DNA from: Aotearoamyces nothofagi
Taxonomy: Eukaryota > Ascomycota > Leotiomycetes > Leotiales > Tympanidaceae
Length of the DNA stretch: 64,000 nt
Direction of reading: 5' to 3'
NCBI GenBank assembly: GCA_015345905.1
Contig: JADDTR010000007.1
Coordinates: 926,156 to 990,155, forward strand
The notes below the pieces were generated by a model. That model worked only from the letters and a program-made list of their open reading frames with translations. It ran no database searches and was not told the DNA's origin. Positions 46,754 to 58,958 of the stretch are shown here, in pieces; position 1 is the stretch's first letter; each line of letters starts with the position of its first letter. A program made the position numbers and the translations under genes.

Positions 46754-48082
46754 TCATACTTCAACGATTTGATCATCGTCCTCGTCGTCATCCTCCTCGC
46801 TTTCTGCTTCCTCTATTTGACTAGCCCAACCCCCAGATCCCCCGATGGCTTTTGTAGTCGTGGGTTTCTTGACGTCCCGCGTCAATCTCTTCATTCCAGC
46901 GTCAACTTTCTGTTGGCCCTCTTCATCTCGCATCAGAACTTGTACGAGTCTCTCGCATGCCTCTCTCACGTCGTCATGCTCAACTTGTAGATGCGTCTCT
47001 CTAATTATTGGATACACCTTGATATCACGCATAATATCCCGTCCCTCCCGAGTTGTAGTCAATAACATTAACGTTTCAACATGCGTCTGTATGATCGCAG
47101 GATCACTATCGCGTGCCTTATCTGGTGGTAAGAGCTGTAGATCAGGAAGCATCCCGACCGTATCTTCTTCGTCAAACTCTTCGCTACCAGTGATGGGAAG
47201 AAGTAGATAGGGTAATATATTGATGTCTTCTTCTGACAAGAATGCTGGATGTGATGGTATGTCGAAGGCAACGTTTTTTATTGTAGAAGCTACACCTTTC
47301 CTTCGTACTGTTGATTTATGCTCGGTAAAGACCGTGAGCTTAGTGATTGGAATAACGCCATCATAAGTTTGCTTTGTGGCAAAATATTCTCGCCCTTCTG
47401 CATGCTTCGCTATATCCGCAAAGAAGTATGCTAAGTAGTCGAAATCTGCGTCTTTGTTATACGTTCCATCTGCTCCCTTCACAAAAACATCAAGAAGTTG
47501 ATCAATCGCACGGTTATTCGAGCCTAGTGACTTCGGAGAGGGTCGTTCAAAAGTCAAAATTCGTTTTAGATCATCCCATTTTGCCAGATTGGCTAGAAGC
47601 ATAGCTATAAGATTTGCATTGGGTTCGGATGGGTTCTGCAACAGAAGTCAGACCTTGGCACGATGTGAAATAGAACAGCGGGTGAGTAAACGTACAGTTA
47701 CACGATTCAATAATGACTCCAAAAATTTGTCGTCTGCTGCGAGGTTTTCCAGGACCTCGCGATCCGTCGATAGGTTGATTAGGATGGTAATAGCATTTTT
47801 CGCTATTTGCTAGTAAATGTTAGTTATCGTTCCATTTACGATCAATTTGCCATCATCTACCTTATAGTCTCGAATCAACAGTTTCAGATCAAGCACTGGC
47901 TGAAGCTGGCTGAGCTTAAAAATAGCAGGCTGTGCAGTCGAGTACGGGACGAGGTTTTCAACAGCTAGATTGCCCAGTTAATAAAAGACTATGGCGGGTA
48001 TGGGATAGCACCTACCGAGCTGTCTTATCGGTGTGTTTCCATGATGGATGAACTGAACTAGGTCTTCCAGTTCTTTATCCAT
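46754..48082 (-). CDS. hgh1: Hgh1, eEF2 folding co-chaperone
   Basis: Four exons from right to left: 48082-48016, 47964-47861, 47809-47696 and 47635-46754, giving 388 residues (yeast 394). The product starts MDKELEDLVQFIHHGNTPIRQLA-VENLVPYST, an armadillo-like N-terminus. It contains the Hgh1 block LLANLAKWDDLKRIL, then VRRKGVASTIKNVAF and LPYLLLPITGSEEFDEED. It ends in an acidic tail (AESEEDDDEDDDQI). Hgh1 bridges CCT/Hsp90 to nascent eEF2 in the cytosol. All splice sites are canonical. Confidence 0.9.
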
Positions 48083-49126
48083 TTTGCTCTTATATTGATG
48101 TTGCTTCCAGATTCCTTCAGCCTCGAAACTTTTGGAATTTGGAGGGGCAATAAATACATTCTGCCAGCAGAAGCTAACCATATTCTATCACCGCCTCTAC
48201 AGTAGTACTAGCCCGTCTTTGCGCATCATGAACTGGATTCACCAATATTCTCCACGGTAATGAACTGCTTCATAAGTGTTATATACCTCAGATTAAAAAG
48301 GGTTTGGAATTTATTATGAGAGTCCGTGAAGCAATACAATACTATTACTAGATAAAATAACTATATATAAAATAAAGCCTTCTGGGGTCCCGCTGTTTCT
48401 CTACCTTTTCATTTCTTGGACTTCATAGATGGATGAGAGTGTGAGTTTGGCCTTAAGCAAATCACTCTTAAACTCCTAGATGGAGTACAAAAATATGGAG
48501 AGACATATTTCAAACCATTCCTTGCGTCGACAGTCTTGTAGCGTCTTAGCACCGTTGAATTTCTTAGTGCGCTGCTATTCGTGAGCTTTCAGGTGGAATG
48601 GACCTGCTTATCTACAAGATGTCCTAGATCAAATAAAGGATACGTAATCGTGAGAAGAATAGGAGGGACATTATCTTTCATAAAATAGATTGTATCTTGT
48701 TGGTAGTCGATGTAGAATCCAGCGGAGTAGACCGAGGCGTCTTAGTGAAGAATGCTGTAAACTCTTCAAAACTTGTCACGAGCGTCCTTCGAAACAGTCC
48801 GCAGTGCAACTTAGTGGAATTTGAAAATGTGACCCGCTGTGCTATTTCGATAGGCGCAAAGAGTACGAGAAGCATAGGAGGTAAATTTCTAAATCTTAAG
48901 GCGAAGGCCGGTTCGAAGACCGGGGGGAATATGAAGGTGATGACTGTATTTGTTACTGAAGCAGACTCTGGCCATTCCTTTAGGCTATAGCAACACTGAC
49001 ATCGGTATATTTGAGAACTATTTTGCCAGGTATGGGATATGATTCGATAAGCTTCGAGATTATACGGGCCTCTTTGTAACGAGTTTCTTACTGTACCGCA
49101 AGTGTACGGTGTTAAGAATTCGGGAA
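48083..49126. other. Intergenic region hgh1-Asteroid gene
   Basis: About 1 kb. AT-rich near 48290-48380. Overlapping open frames on both strands at 48680-49130 show no family motif; I do not call a gene. Confidence 0.5.
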
Positions 49127-51018
49127 TCATTCACGAAGGAGTTCAAACATATTGCTAGGCCTTTTTGGTTTGCCTTCTGAAGCAGTGCCAGCTTGCTCTC
49201 TTTTCCTTTTCTTCTTCTCTTTCTTTGCTGATAGCTTAACCTTGCCTTTGTCCTGGTTGAAATCGTCCTCAATGTCAAGCAATGTACGAACTGCCGACAG
49301 TATAGCTAAATTTCTCGAGTCGCTCTGCTGGTGTATATCTTCGATAAAGTTTGGTAGATCCTTCAAACAAGGCAAAGTTGCCAGTTCCCGTCTCAAACTG
49401 GCCAGGTATAGTGGCAGTTTCTCTGGGCCTTTCAAGGCTTCGATGACCTGAAGAATCTGCCTAAGTATGCGAAAGGAGTAGTATGAGCCTTCGAGTTGTG
49501 ATGAAAAGTGAACAATATCCCAAGATAATCTAGCATGCGACACCTTCCCTTCTGTAGCCTGGAGTATCAAAAGCTTTCCTAACGAAGGCTTTTCAATCGA
49601 TAATGCCTGGGATATATCTTGGTGTATCCCAACAGCTCTCCAAATGTGGACATCTGAAGTTTCTGGTAGAGCCTTTCTAATTTCTCCCAGAAGCTGTACA
49701 AGGACTTCACAAGCTTGTGGGATTTCATCCACAGAGGGTAATTGCCATTCCCGTCCGCGGGAGCTATTCTGCTGTCGGCGATGTTCTACAATGGTAGAAA
49801 TATGCTCACCTTCAGGAAGCACCAGATTGACCAAACCATAAGCTAGCTGACGTACCGAAGTACTCATCTCCCACGCACTTGTCTTTGATGGACAATCAAG
49901 AAGAAACGGTAGGAAAACGTCAACTAATTGTGCTTCATCAGCCGCAGAACACAACGGCGGCGTAGGCAACTCAGAATCTAAGGCGAATATCGGAAACTGT
50001 AAAATAAATTCGGAAATTCTAGGATCCAGCATTTTAAGAACCGCACGTAGAGCAGAAGGATTTGAAGTGTTCACTTTGTTGAGATTCGGTGTTATAACGT
50101 TGAAAGGTAGCGGCCTATACTGAATGGTAAACTCGTCATACATATCCTTATTGGCTAAGACAGATTTCAGAGATATAGCTCGTTGTATAACCTCCCTGAA
50201 TGTAATATGAGGGTCCATAAATATCTCAAACGCCAATGCCCTAAGCCCGTGGGTATCTTGAAGACCTAGTCGCTGAACAATATCTGCAGTCGTGTGTTGG
50301 AGGCCTTTCAGAGACTTGCCAATGACCTCTAGGTCCTTGAAGAAGCACACTTTACCTATGCTACCCAGATCGTGGACTAGGAGGTCAGAATCGCTTGTGA
50401 GAACCGTCCCGCCGTGCTCCATTACATCTCGAGCACAGTACAGGTCAGCTTCTTCAGGAACGACTTCGGTAATATTCTGATAGTCGACAGTTTGCTTGAG
50501 CTTCTCAATCACCGCTGGTACTATAAATGGTGCAGCTGGGAGCTTAGAAATGCTTGAATGTACCTCCCTGTTTTCAAACAAACCATTTGGGGGTTTTGGG
50601 GCATATGCCACGTGACCCTTGGGCATTCCTTGCGGCCACGCTTCATAGTAATTGCTGAGCTGCCTGGTATATCCTGCAAGCCTTTTAGACCTAACATTAA
50701 GCTTTGACGGCGGCAGGAACCCGTCAAAATATATTTTCTTTCTATGAAGCATCAGCTTAGCTAATAGAGGATGCCAAGATATTCATACATAACAACACCA
50801 TAGCTCTGAAGCTCGTCCAGCCAGCCTATGACTGTATCCCCCAGAATTTCGTAGGATGGAATAGCCTCGAAAGCATTTCGTGCATTTGGTTTTCTACTAA
50901 GACAAAGGTGGTAGATATGAAACGCAAGGCCAGGCCCGTCTATCACTATCGTTTGGCCGGCTAGGTCTGCAGTGACAGCATAGGTCCTCAGGTGGGTTTG
51001 GAGTCCTGGTATACCCAT
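49127..51018 (-). CDS. Asteroid-family XPG/FEN1-like nuclease
   Basis: Exons from right to left: 51018-50789 and 50741-49127, giving 614 residues. The N-terminus MGIPGLQTHLRTYA and VIDGPGLAFHIYHLCL is the XPG-N region with its first metal Asp. The XPG-I region (EVVPEEADLYCARDV, then GGTVLTSDSDLLVHDLG) supplies more acidic residues. The rest is helical, ending in a Lys-rich tail (AKKEKKKRKREQ) that may be a nuclear signal. Asteroid proteins belong to the FEN1-like flap-nuclease superfamily; their own substrate is uncertain. The gene is divergent from the PRPP synthetase gene with 193 bp between starts. Confidence 0.87.
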
Positions 51019-51211
51019 TGAGGGTGGTAGAAGTTGGCAGGTACAGTTCGACACTGATGTTGTTCATTTGTTGGTGATCCACTGATTGCATCGGTTGTTT
51101 ACCGGTAGTCATGTCTCGGCGTGGGCAGAGTTAGAAATTTCCGACTTGAATAAAGATCTTCGCGAAATTTATTTTAGAGCTCCCCACCTCATTTTTGTAA
51201 CGCACGTCACA
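51019..51211. promoter_or_regulatory. Compact bidirectional promoter
   Basis: 193 bp between two divergent start codons (Asteroid-like gene and PRPP synthetase). Both cores must overlap. No TATA box is evident; an AT-rich stretch lies near 51165. Confidence 0.45.
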
Positions 51212-52913
51212 ATGCGGAACACCCTCATATTTGCAGGGAGCTCAATCCCAGAGCTCACTACGCAGATATGCACGAACCTTGGTATGGCACCTGCAGGTGT
51301 TGAGCTATCCCAGTTCGCCAATGTGAGTATAACAAAAAAGCTCTTCACCGGAATGAGCTGACTTGCCTAGGGCGAGACGAGTGTCAAGATTCTCACGAGC
51401 ATACGTGAAAAGGATGTCTTTGTGGTACAGTCTGGCAGTAGCAAGATCAATGACAGCATCATGGAGCTTCTTATTCTCATATCTGCTTGTAAAGGAGGGT
51501 CTGCGAATAAGATCACAGGTCAGTAAAATATCCCACTTCTCCGCCCAATTCCTTTGGATATCGATACCGAGGCTGACTTTCATAGCTGTTTTACCATACT
51601 TCCCATATAGCAGACAATCAAAAAAGAAATCACATCGAGGTGCTATTACAGCGCGCATGCTAGCCAATCTTCTAGACGTCGCAGGTATCAATCATGTTAT
51701 CACGATTGATCTTCATGCCTCCCAGATGCAGGGCTTCTTCAAATGCCCTGTCGATAACCTTCACGCTGAACCTCTAATTGCACGATGGATAAGGCACAAT
51801 GTTCCGAATTGGAAGGAGGCGGTTTGTGTATCAAAGAATGCTGGTGGCACAAAGAGGGTGACATCGCTGGCAGATGCTCTGAAACTCAACTTTGGGATGG
51901 TTACCACAGATCGAAGACGAGGGGGCAGTACGAGTGCTAGCACAATCATGACTCGATTAGACCACAACCAAACGGCACATCAAATCTTGAATGATCTAGA
52001 TGACCTGGAGCACGAGGCAGATCCTGAAGGCTTCTCTTTGAATGGTGTGTCAGACAACCAGGAACAGCACAATAGCACGGCCTCGTCAAGAAGTGCTGAA
52101 TCTCGAGATGAACAACGCTCCCCTCGTCGAACAGCCCATGCCCCTCCATTCGCTCGACCACATACCATTACTACATCTCCAGTCCACCGGTCTCCATTGA
52201 CGCGGTCGCTTACAACACCCTCGAGGTCGTCACCGATCGAGGAGGAGGGCGAATATACAGATGAACGCGCCCGTGAAGTCATACACGGACGCCTGGTACA
52301 TGGCCATATTGTTCCAGACGACTATCCTTCGCCGACACAATCTGCCATCTCGAGCTCCATGATGCTAGAACAACCAGAAGAAGATCCAATGGAAATGTCA
52401 AGAGCGTCTTCTTTTTTCGCTCCCGAGCCACATGCTTTAGGTGGAACCCACGATGCAGCTCCATCATCCGATGAAGAAGACGAAGATCCTAAGAAGGCTA
52501 GTCTAGAGCAGATGATCACACTAGTAGGAGACGTGAGGAATCGCCCAGTCTTTATTGTCGATGACATGATTGATAAAGCCGGAAGCTGGATTGCAGCTGC
52601 TGAAACAGTGGTCAAGCGCGGTGGTGCGAAGAAAGTATACTGTATCGCAACACATGGACTATTTGGCGGTGATTCGCTACAAGAGCTTCAAAACTGCGAC
52701 TGTATAGATACTATTGTCGTCACCAATTCGTTCCCTATATCCGAAGAGAAAGCGCGGGCAGCTTCAAAGCTTGTTATCCTCGATCTTTCTTCTCTTCTAT
52801 CTGAAGCTATTCGACGGAATCACTATGGTGAATCAATTTCGGTACGTATTAACCCCTTCTCGACTTAGATGATATTAACATTACAGGCTCTCTTTATGCA
52901 CAACTATGACTAG
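51212..52913 (+). CDS. Ribose-phosphate diphosphokinase subunit, Prs5-like
   Basis: Exons 51212-51322, 51371-51518, 51586-52841 and 52887-52913, giving 513 residues. Conserved blocks are IFAGSSIPELTTQI, FANGETSVKI, YFPYSRQSKK, DLHASQMQGFF and the PRPP-binding FIVDDMIDKAGS. A Ser/Thr/Pro/Glu-rich stretch of about 185 residues (roughly 205-390) is inserted before the PRPP loop, like the non-homologous regions of yeast Prs1 and Prs5; the long form fits Prs5 best. Fungal Prs subunits work as hetero-oligomers to make PRPP from ribose-5-phosphate and ATP. The last exon is 27 nt and encodes ALFMHNYD. Confidence 0.9.
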
Positions 52914-53495
52914 AACCGATGGAACGATAAGACCGGTATGGTTTCTCAATACCGCCGCGTTTACGATATTGGAATTGAGCATGGCGTCTGGGATTGGCGT
53001 TTCTCAATGGCTACGACAGCCACGAGTAAGAGTTATGAATATATTTTAATTGTATGTAGTAAACGGAAAGTTTGAGAAGTTTCCTTACCCTAGAGTTGTG
53101 AGTTTACTTTTTGATTGTGAGATGTGGGGTCAGGGGAATATCCAGCGATGCAGTCTGTAGAGTCTGCCGGAGCAAGTTTCCCTCTAGGAACAAGTTCTGA
53201 ACGGAGCGTTGGCAGATAATATAGTCCTTTTTGGACGTCGGGATCCGAAGGCGCCTTGTTCTGGCGGATGCTACAGCCTTTCACTAAGATGGCGGACAAG
53301 GGGCAAGAGAACTTCCCGAACATTGCTGAACCATCCCCCTTGAGTTCTGTTCTGAATAAGTCAGATGGTTTGTATTTGTTTTTATCTTTCGTCATAGTGT
53401 ATCTCAACCAAGCTTAACTATGTCTAAATTGTCGCAAAATCTATAGACCTACTGTGCGACCAAGCTGCCTTAATCTCAGGATACTAACTTAACAT
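52914..53495. other. Convergent 3' region
   Basis: About 580 bp after the PRPP synthetase gene. A minus-strand open frame at 53090-53407 is not supported as a gene. Confidence 0.5.
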
Positions 53496-54514
53496 TTATA
53501 AATCTATGATCTCAGCCATATTGCCAATCTTCGATGTGCTCTGGTATACAAGTGCAGCATTGACCAGTAGTCCGCCATTTGCCCCTTTTGGCCCAACCAT
53601 CAAGTGCTGCCACACAATACCCCTGATTCCATACCATAACACCTTCCATGCGTCAAGCCACGCAGCACTTGGCAAGAAATCTCTGAAAACGCCAGCACTC
53701 TGGCGATCCATAAGACTCTCATAAGCAGCCTGTCCTTCGTCCCAGAAGACCGGTTCGCGACCATGTCCAGAATGTATATGTCCAAAAACGTGAAGTCGAG
53801 GTTTAACACGCCAGATTTCTTGCAGTAGAGAGTCGCAACCGAGGGATATGTCGAGATGGTGGCGGGGTGGAGTGTGAGTTATGACTACGTCAGTCGAAAT
53901 TGGGATTCGGTTGTACCAGGGATCCTGATCGCGGTCATATTGGAACCTTTACACCAGCCATTAGTATATGGCCCATTAAAAAGTAATAGCATAACTTACG
54001 CAAAATCGGGGCCACCACATTGAGGAATATCTGCTGCTCCGAACAAATTTAGACTTCGTCCGCCCTTGAACCTTAGGCGTAATGACTGATTTTGAAGATA
54101 GTGAACATTGTGAAAGTCGAGCTTAACCTTGGAGGTTTTATCGACCGCTAGTCGAGAGCGTGGATCAAAATAACCATCGTGATTGCCCGCAATGATGACC
54201 TTGTATTTATGAGGTAGCTTGTCCAGCCAGTCTAGTTGTGCCTGGATATCTTTGGCTGTCCCGGCTGTTGTCAAATCGCCAGCATGAATGAGGAGATCGC
54301 CAGCCGGAATGGAAGGTGTATGAGAATGGGTATCAGATATGCAGACGATGCGGATATGAGGCTTGTTACGTGGCGGTTTAAAGGGTGCTCCTCGAACAGC
54401 AAGTAGAATGGCATGAAGGTATTGGACTGTGGTTTGTAGAGGAGATAGGAGAAAGCTATCGAGAAGCGTCGGAGGATCGTAAATGTTAGTTCGCCGCGCC
54501 CAAGGCCATGCCAT
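53496..54514 (-). CDS. Calcineurin-like metallophosphoesterase
   Basis: Exons from right to left: 54514-54000 and 53946-53496, giving 321 residues. All metal motifs are present: ISDTHSH, HAGDLT, GNHDG, THTPPRHHLD and GHIHSGHGRE. The N-terminus (QYLHAILLAVRG) is mildly hydrophobic but not a clear signal. Fungal relatives of this size are poorly characterised; phosphodiester cleavage is likely, substrate unknown. The intron ends at an AAG acceptor (53947), required by the frame and by unbroken downstream motifs. It is divergent from ist2 with 570 bp between starts. Confidence 0.9.
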
Positions 54515-55085
54515 CTCGTGAATGATGTTATAGGGGCCTCAGAAGCCAAGATAGATCTGATTTACAATATCACCGAGAATGGATGACCGTGGTGGAGAAC
54601 CCGTACGTTGGAGGTCAGCAAAGGTGTTCTGTTCGCCGAGGCGGGATAGTTAAGGTGAATGTATCTGTCAGAGTCACCTAGAAAGACAAGTCATCCTGTA
54701 AATATTCAACTCACTCGTAGCCATGGCAAGCTAGTGATGTGCAGGAAGTTACTGTATTATGCATTGTCTATGAAGAAGGTATTCACTATATTGAAGAGCG
54801 GTAGGCTGTTCACGTCGGAGCCCGCAGAGCGGTTGGAAGCGGCCGCTGGTCGATCACCCCAGGGATGGGATCGCTGGGGATGTACCGATGTAGCTGCGGG
54901 TCTAAGCGAGACAACTGCGTCACTATGATAAAGATAGCTTAAGCTCGAGCCCAGATTCCAAGTTGCTTGAGATTGTGAACCAGGGATTGAAGGGCCAACT
55001 TCTTGGTTCTCTCCCTTTCGAAATTTCCACATTTGATACCACGTCTCTCAACTAGGAATACAGAGGACTTCATCTAAACGTCAGT
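54515..55085. other. Divergent promoter region metallophosphoesterase/ist2
   Basis: About 570 bp, nothing specific recognised. Confidence 0.5.
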
Positions 55086-57776
55086 ATGGCATCAGTCCAA
55101 GATGTCAAAACGCTGTACTCGCCGGACACGGAGGCTGGAAATGCGTTGCACACCAACTTCAAGTACGGACCCCGAACCAGCAATCAACGAAAATAGTCCT
55201 AACTGTGTTATAGTGTTGACTATGTGATCCAGTATCGATTTGCAGCTACCGGTGGGACACACCTCTTATTATAAAAAAAAACATACTAATTCATTTCCTT
55301 CAGACCAAGCGAAAGCAGAAGCTCGATTCACAGAGCTCGTCCAAGCACTCGCAGATGTCGGCCTGTCTACCGAAGTACGCAACAGTGATAACTGTGCGGT
55401 CCTCATCTTTGTTCGGGTTGCTTCCGAAAGTCACATCGAAGCTGAAGTCTATCGATCTCGAGTACAAGATTGGCTCTATGGGGTACGAGCATCGGCTCCA
55501 GACAAGAACATGAAGAAGTCCATCACGGACGAGCCCATAACCGAGGCAGAACGTCTTCGCCTAGTCTACCTCCTAATCACAAAACCGAAGAATGAAGGTG
55601 GAGCTGGTATCACTCCTAAGAGCGGAGATTGGGAGGGCGTCGAGTCTGTCTTTGCTCTGCATGACAATACGTTCAACAAGGCTTGGTTCAAGCAATGGAG
55701 TACCAAATACTTCTTGAATGTGCACGATCTTACAGATATCAGAGATCGATTTGGCGAAAAGATTGCATTCTACTTTGCTTTCTTGCAATCATACTTCATG
55801 TTTCTTGTATTTCCAGCTGCATTTGGTTTCTTGTGCTGGGCTCTGTTTGGGAAATATTCTCCCATTTACGCCATTGTCAATTGCCTCTGGAGTGTCACAT
55901 TTATCGAATACTGGAGGAAGCAGGAGGTTGACTTAGCTGTCCAATGGGGAGTGCGAGGGGTATCAAAAATTCAACAAAAGAGACCCGAATTCAAACATGA
56001 AGGCGAGGTAAAAGACCCTGTCACTGGCGAGAACATTAAGATCTACTCGCCAGTGAAGCGACTTGCTCGTCAGTTACTACAGGTACCTTTTGCAATCCTA
56101 GCTTCTCTGGTACTCGGTGGTTTGATTTGTACCTGTTTCAGCATTGAGATCTTCATCTCCGAAATCTACGATGGTCCGTTCAAGAGCTATTTGGTAAGAA
56201 TTTTTGTACTAATATAAACATGCTATTGTACTAACTCGTATCAGACATTCTTACCCACTGTCATTCTTTCGACGGTTATGCCAACACTATCAGCAATGCT
56301 GACTGGCTTTGCAACCAAGTTAACTAACCTAGAGAACTACGAGACGACTGATGGTAATTTCTCAATTCACCTATTCACATACTCTACTAATTTCTCATAG
56401 CTTACCAATCTGCAATGGTCTCGAAAGTCTTCATGTTGAATTTTATAACCTCTTACTTACCGATATTCCTAACGGCCTTTGTATACGTACCCTTCGCAAC
56501 AGTCCTTGTACCGTACCTGGATGTCTTTCGGCTGACAGTCAAGCCTTTTGCGGAGAACGAGAAGCAGGTGACGTCTCCAAAGTTTGGGTTTCAAATCAAC
56601 CCTGACAGACTGAGGAAGCAAGTTATCTATTTCACTGTAACTGCACAGATAGTGAACTTTGCCCTGGAAATTATTGTTCCATATGTCAAACGCAAAGCAT
56701 TTAATAAAGTCAAAGAAGCTCGTGCTCGCAGTGCAGCAAAGCATGGCGGTACCTCTGAGAAGCACGATATCAATGACGACCCAGAGGAACATGCATTCTT
56801 GGACAGAGTGAGGAACGAAGCAGAGCTTGACCCTTATGATGTCACTGGAGATTTCAGAGAAATGGTTGTGCAGTTTGGTAAGACCCATCGGCGTGGAGGG
56901 TTTAGATTAAATACTAATGATTAACAGGATACCTGACTCTGTTCTCTGTCATCTGGCCGTTGACTCCACTTTCGTTTCTCATCAATAATTGGATTGAACT
57001 CCGCGGTGACGCCTTGAAGATTACCTTACAGAACCAGCGACCGGTACCATGGCGAGCAGATTCCATAGGCCCATGGCTTGATGCTTTAGGATTCTTATCA
57101 TGGCTTGGTAGTCTCAGCTCTGCCGGACTTGTGTTTCTCTTCAACGGTAATGGACTAGGACCTGAAGGCACTCCGTGGAATATATCTGCATGGGGACTGC
57201 TTCTCACTGTGTTCTTCTCAGAGCACATCTATCTTGCAGTCCAACTTGGTGTTCGACAGGCTTTGAGCAAATTCGATAGTGCTGGCTTGCAGAAGGAGCG
57301 AGCGGAACGATATATCATTAGACAGTAAGAACTGCTTAGTTCCGCTTCACGTCGCTCATTCGCTGAATTTTCTAGGCAATATCTCGCGGAAGCATTAGGA
57401 CCAGAGGAAGCCAACAGGGCCACAAGTGGCGGAATTGCGACTGGCGAAAAGCTTGATAGGACTAGTCTTGAGGGTGATAATGTCCCTGACATCGAGCTTT
57501 GTAGAATTTGTACTGACAACTATCCTAGATGCAGCCAGAGAGTCTACGCTTACAGGGCATGGGAGTCCTGAAGAGCGGTAAATTTCACAAGCTCCTAGCT
57601 AGGGATATATTCTAACTTGGTTCAGATTCTGGCAGCGCCAGCAAAGTGCTAAAGAAACAATTATTGTTGGCCGTCGACTCATTGCAAAGGTATTTCGAAA
57701 GAGATCCCCAAACTTGTCAAGCAAAGCTAACGAGTTCGCATAGGCTGCGCCGAGCGAGAGCAAGAAGCAGCAGTAA
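55086..57776 (+). CDS. ist2: Anoctamin-like ER-plasma membrane tether Ist2
   Basis: Ten exons: 55086-55162, 55214-55251, 55304-56193, 56245-56353, 56401-56877, 56928-57324, 57376-57473, 57529-57577, 57626-57689 and 57744-57776, giving 743 residues. The anoctamin fold is visible: SKYFLNV-type pre-TM segment (WSTKYFLNVHDLTDIRDRFGEKIAFYFAFL), several hydrophobic helices, the charged linker around KPFAENEKQVTSPKFGF, and YLTLFSVIWPLTPLSFL. It should sit in the cortical ER and tether it to the plasma membrane, possibly scrambling lipid. The last four exons are short (98, 49, 64 and 33 nt) and encode a polar tail ending APSESKKQQ; this C-terminal part is less certain. Confidence 0.9.
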
Positions 57777-58958
57777 ATATGAAATTTGCGACACTTATGA
57801 TGGATGCTCCTTTCCCCTGATTTTTGTCTTATTGTAACGAGTTGTGTTGGCAGAGAAAAACACTGGAGGAGTGGCTATAGGGAAAGTGGGGGCATACAAG
57901 CATCGAGCATGCAGAAGAAATGATATCAGATAACAATGACAATGCCAAATAATGTGTACCAATGCTGTGCGGGCTATTGTCAGCAACATCGACATGGCGA
58001 CGAATCAGTACCACTGCGGTTGAAGTGCACTACGCATGAAGCCTTGATCCTTCGCTTACTTCTTGGTTCGAGCTCTCTAGGTTCTATTCCTGCCTAACCA
58101 GATTGCCGGGGATGAGAAATGGGAGGTGATGCGTCCTTCCCCATGCGCATCGAAACGATTACCAGATACCAGATACCAACCCCCACAATATTTAAAATCA
58201 ACGACAGTCTGGCGGTTATTTAGTCGTTCGCCGAAGTCACGATAAAAGGTAGGCCTGGAATAAGCAGCCGGGACCGCAGTCTGACTGCATAGCCTCAGTG
58301 CGCGTAGCTAGTGCGATACAGCCTCGTTTTCCAAGTTGCAGTCAAGGAATAGGATGCAAAGACTTGTCCATGTTCCACAAGGACAGTTGAAATAAAGCGA
58401 CCATCTCACCACTTCGATACGTCATGGAGCTGCCGCGTAGCGGCAGACTGGGGTCAGCCAAAGAACTTAGATATACAGTCCTCTCTCTAGTCTTGGCTCA
58501 GGGACATTCCATTCCGATCGACTTCTATCGCTTGCCATTTGCTGTTCTAGAGCCCCCGACGCCGGAGATGGTCCGCTAGAAGGTCAAGTGTGCCTGGCGA
58601 CAACACCCTGTCAGCCTCCCAAAACCCCATCTTTGTGGAGCCTAGAATGCTTGTTGTACGCTGTGCAGTTAGATATCAGCGTCGACACCGTGTCTACCAC
58701 TATCGCCTACGATGCCCTACAACCTCTATTTCTTGAGCCTCCTTGATCCCGATCAACCACAGTACTTTTGACCGCCTACCGGGATTCTATCTTCTGGTGT
58801 TCTTCAACCACACAATAAGGTATTGAAACAATCCTTATCGCTGTATCCCCCGGATCTCAGAAATAACACTGTCACCTTGCGACGGGAACGGCCGGTAGGC
58901 CGATTATACAGTACGGTATACAATACATGGTGATACAGGGCAGTTGGGCAGCCAGGTA
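57777..58958. other. Intergenic region
   Basis: About 1.2 kb. A small AGATACC duplication lies at 58160-58175. No gene, RNA or clear core promoter recognised. Confidence 0.5.

Noticed and set aside
48899-48918. tRNA T-arm-like hairpin (CCGG TTCGAAGA CCGG)
   Set aside because: The loop is not the standard seven bases and no acceptor, D or anticodon arms can be drawn around it.
48678-49130. Overlapping open frames on both strands between hgh1 and the Asteroid-like gene
   Set aside because: Neither translation shows a domain, splice continuity or a plausible start; composition looks like non-coding sequence.
53090-53407. 106-codon minus-strand open frame downstream of the PRPP synthetase gene
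   Set aside because: No family motif and no neighbouring exon; most likely chance.
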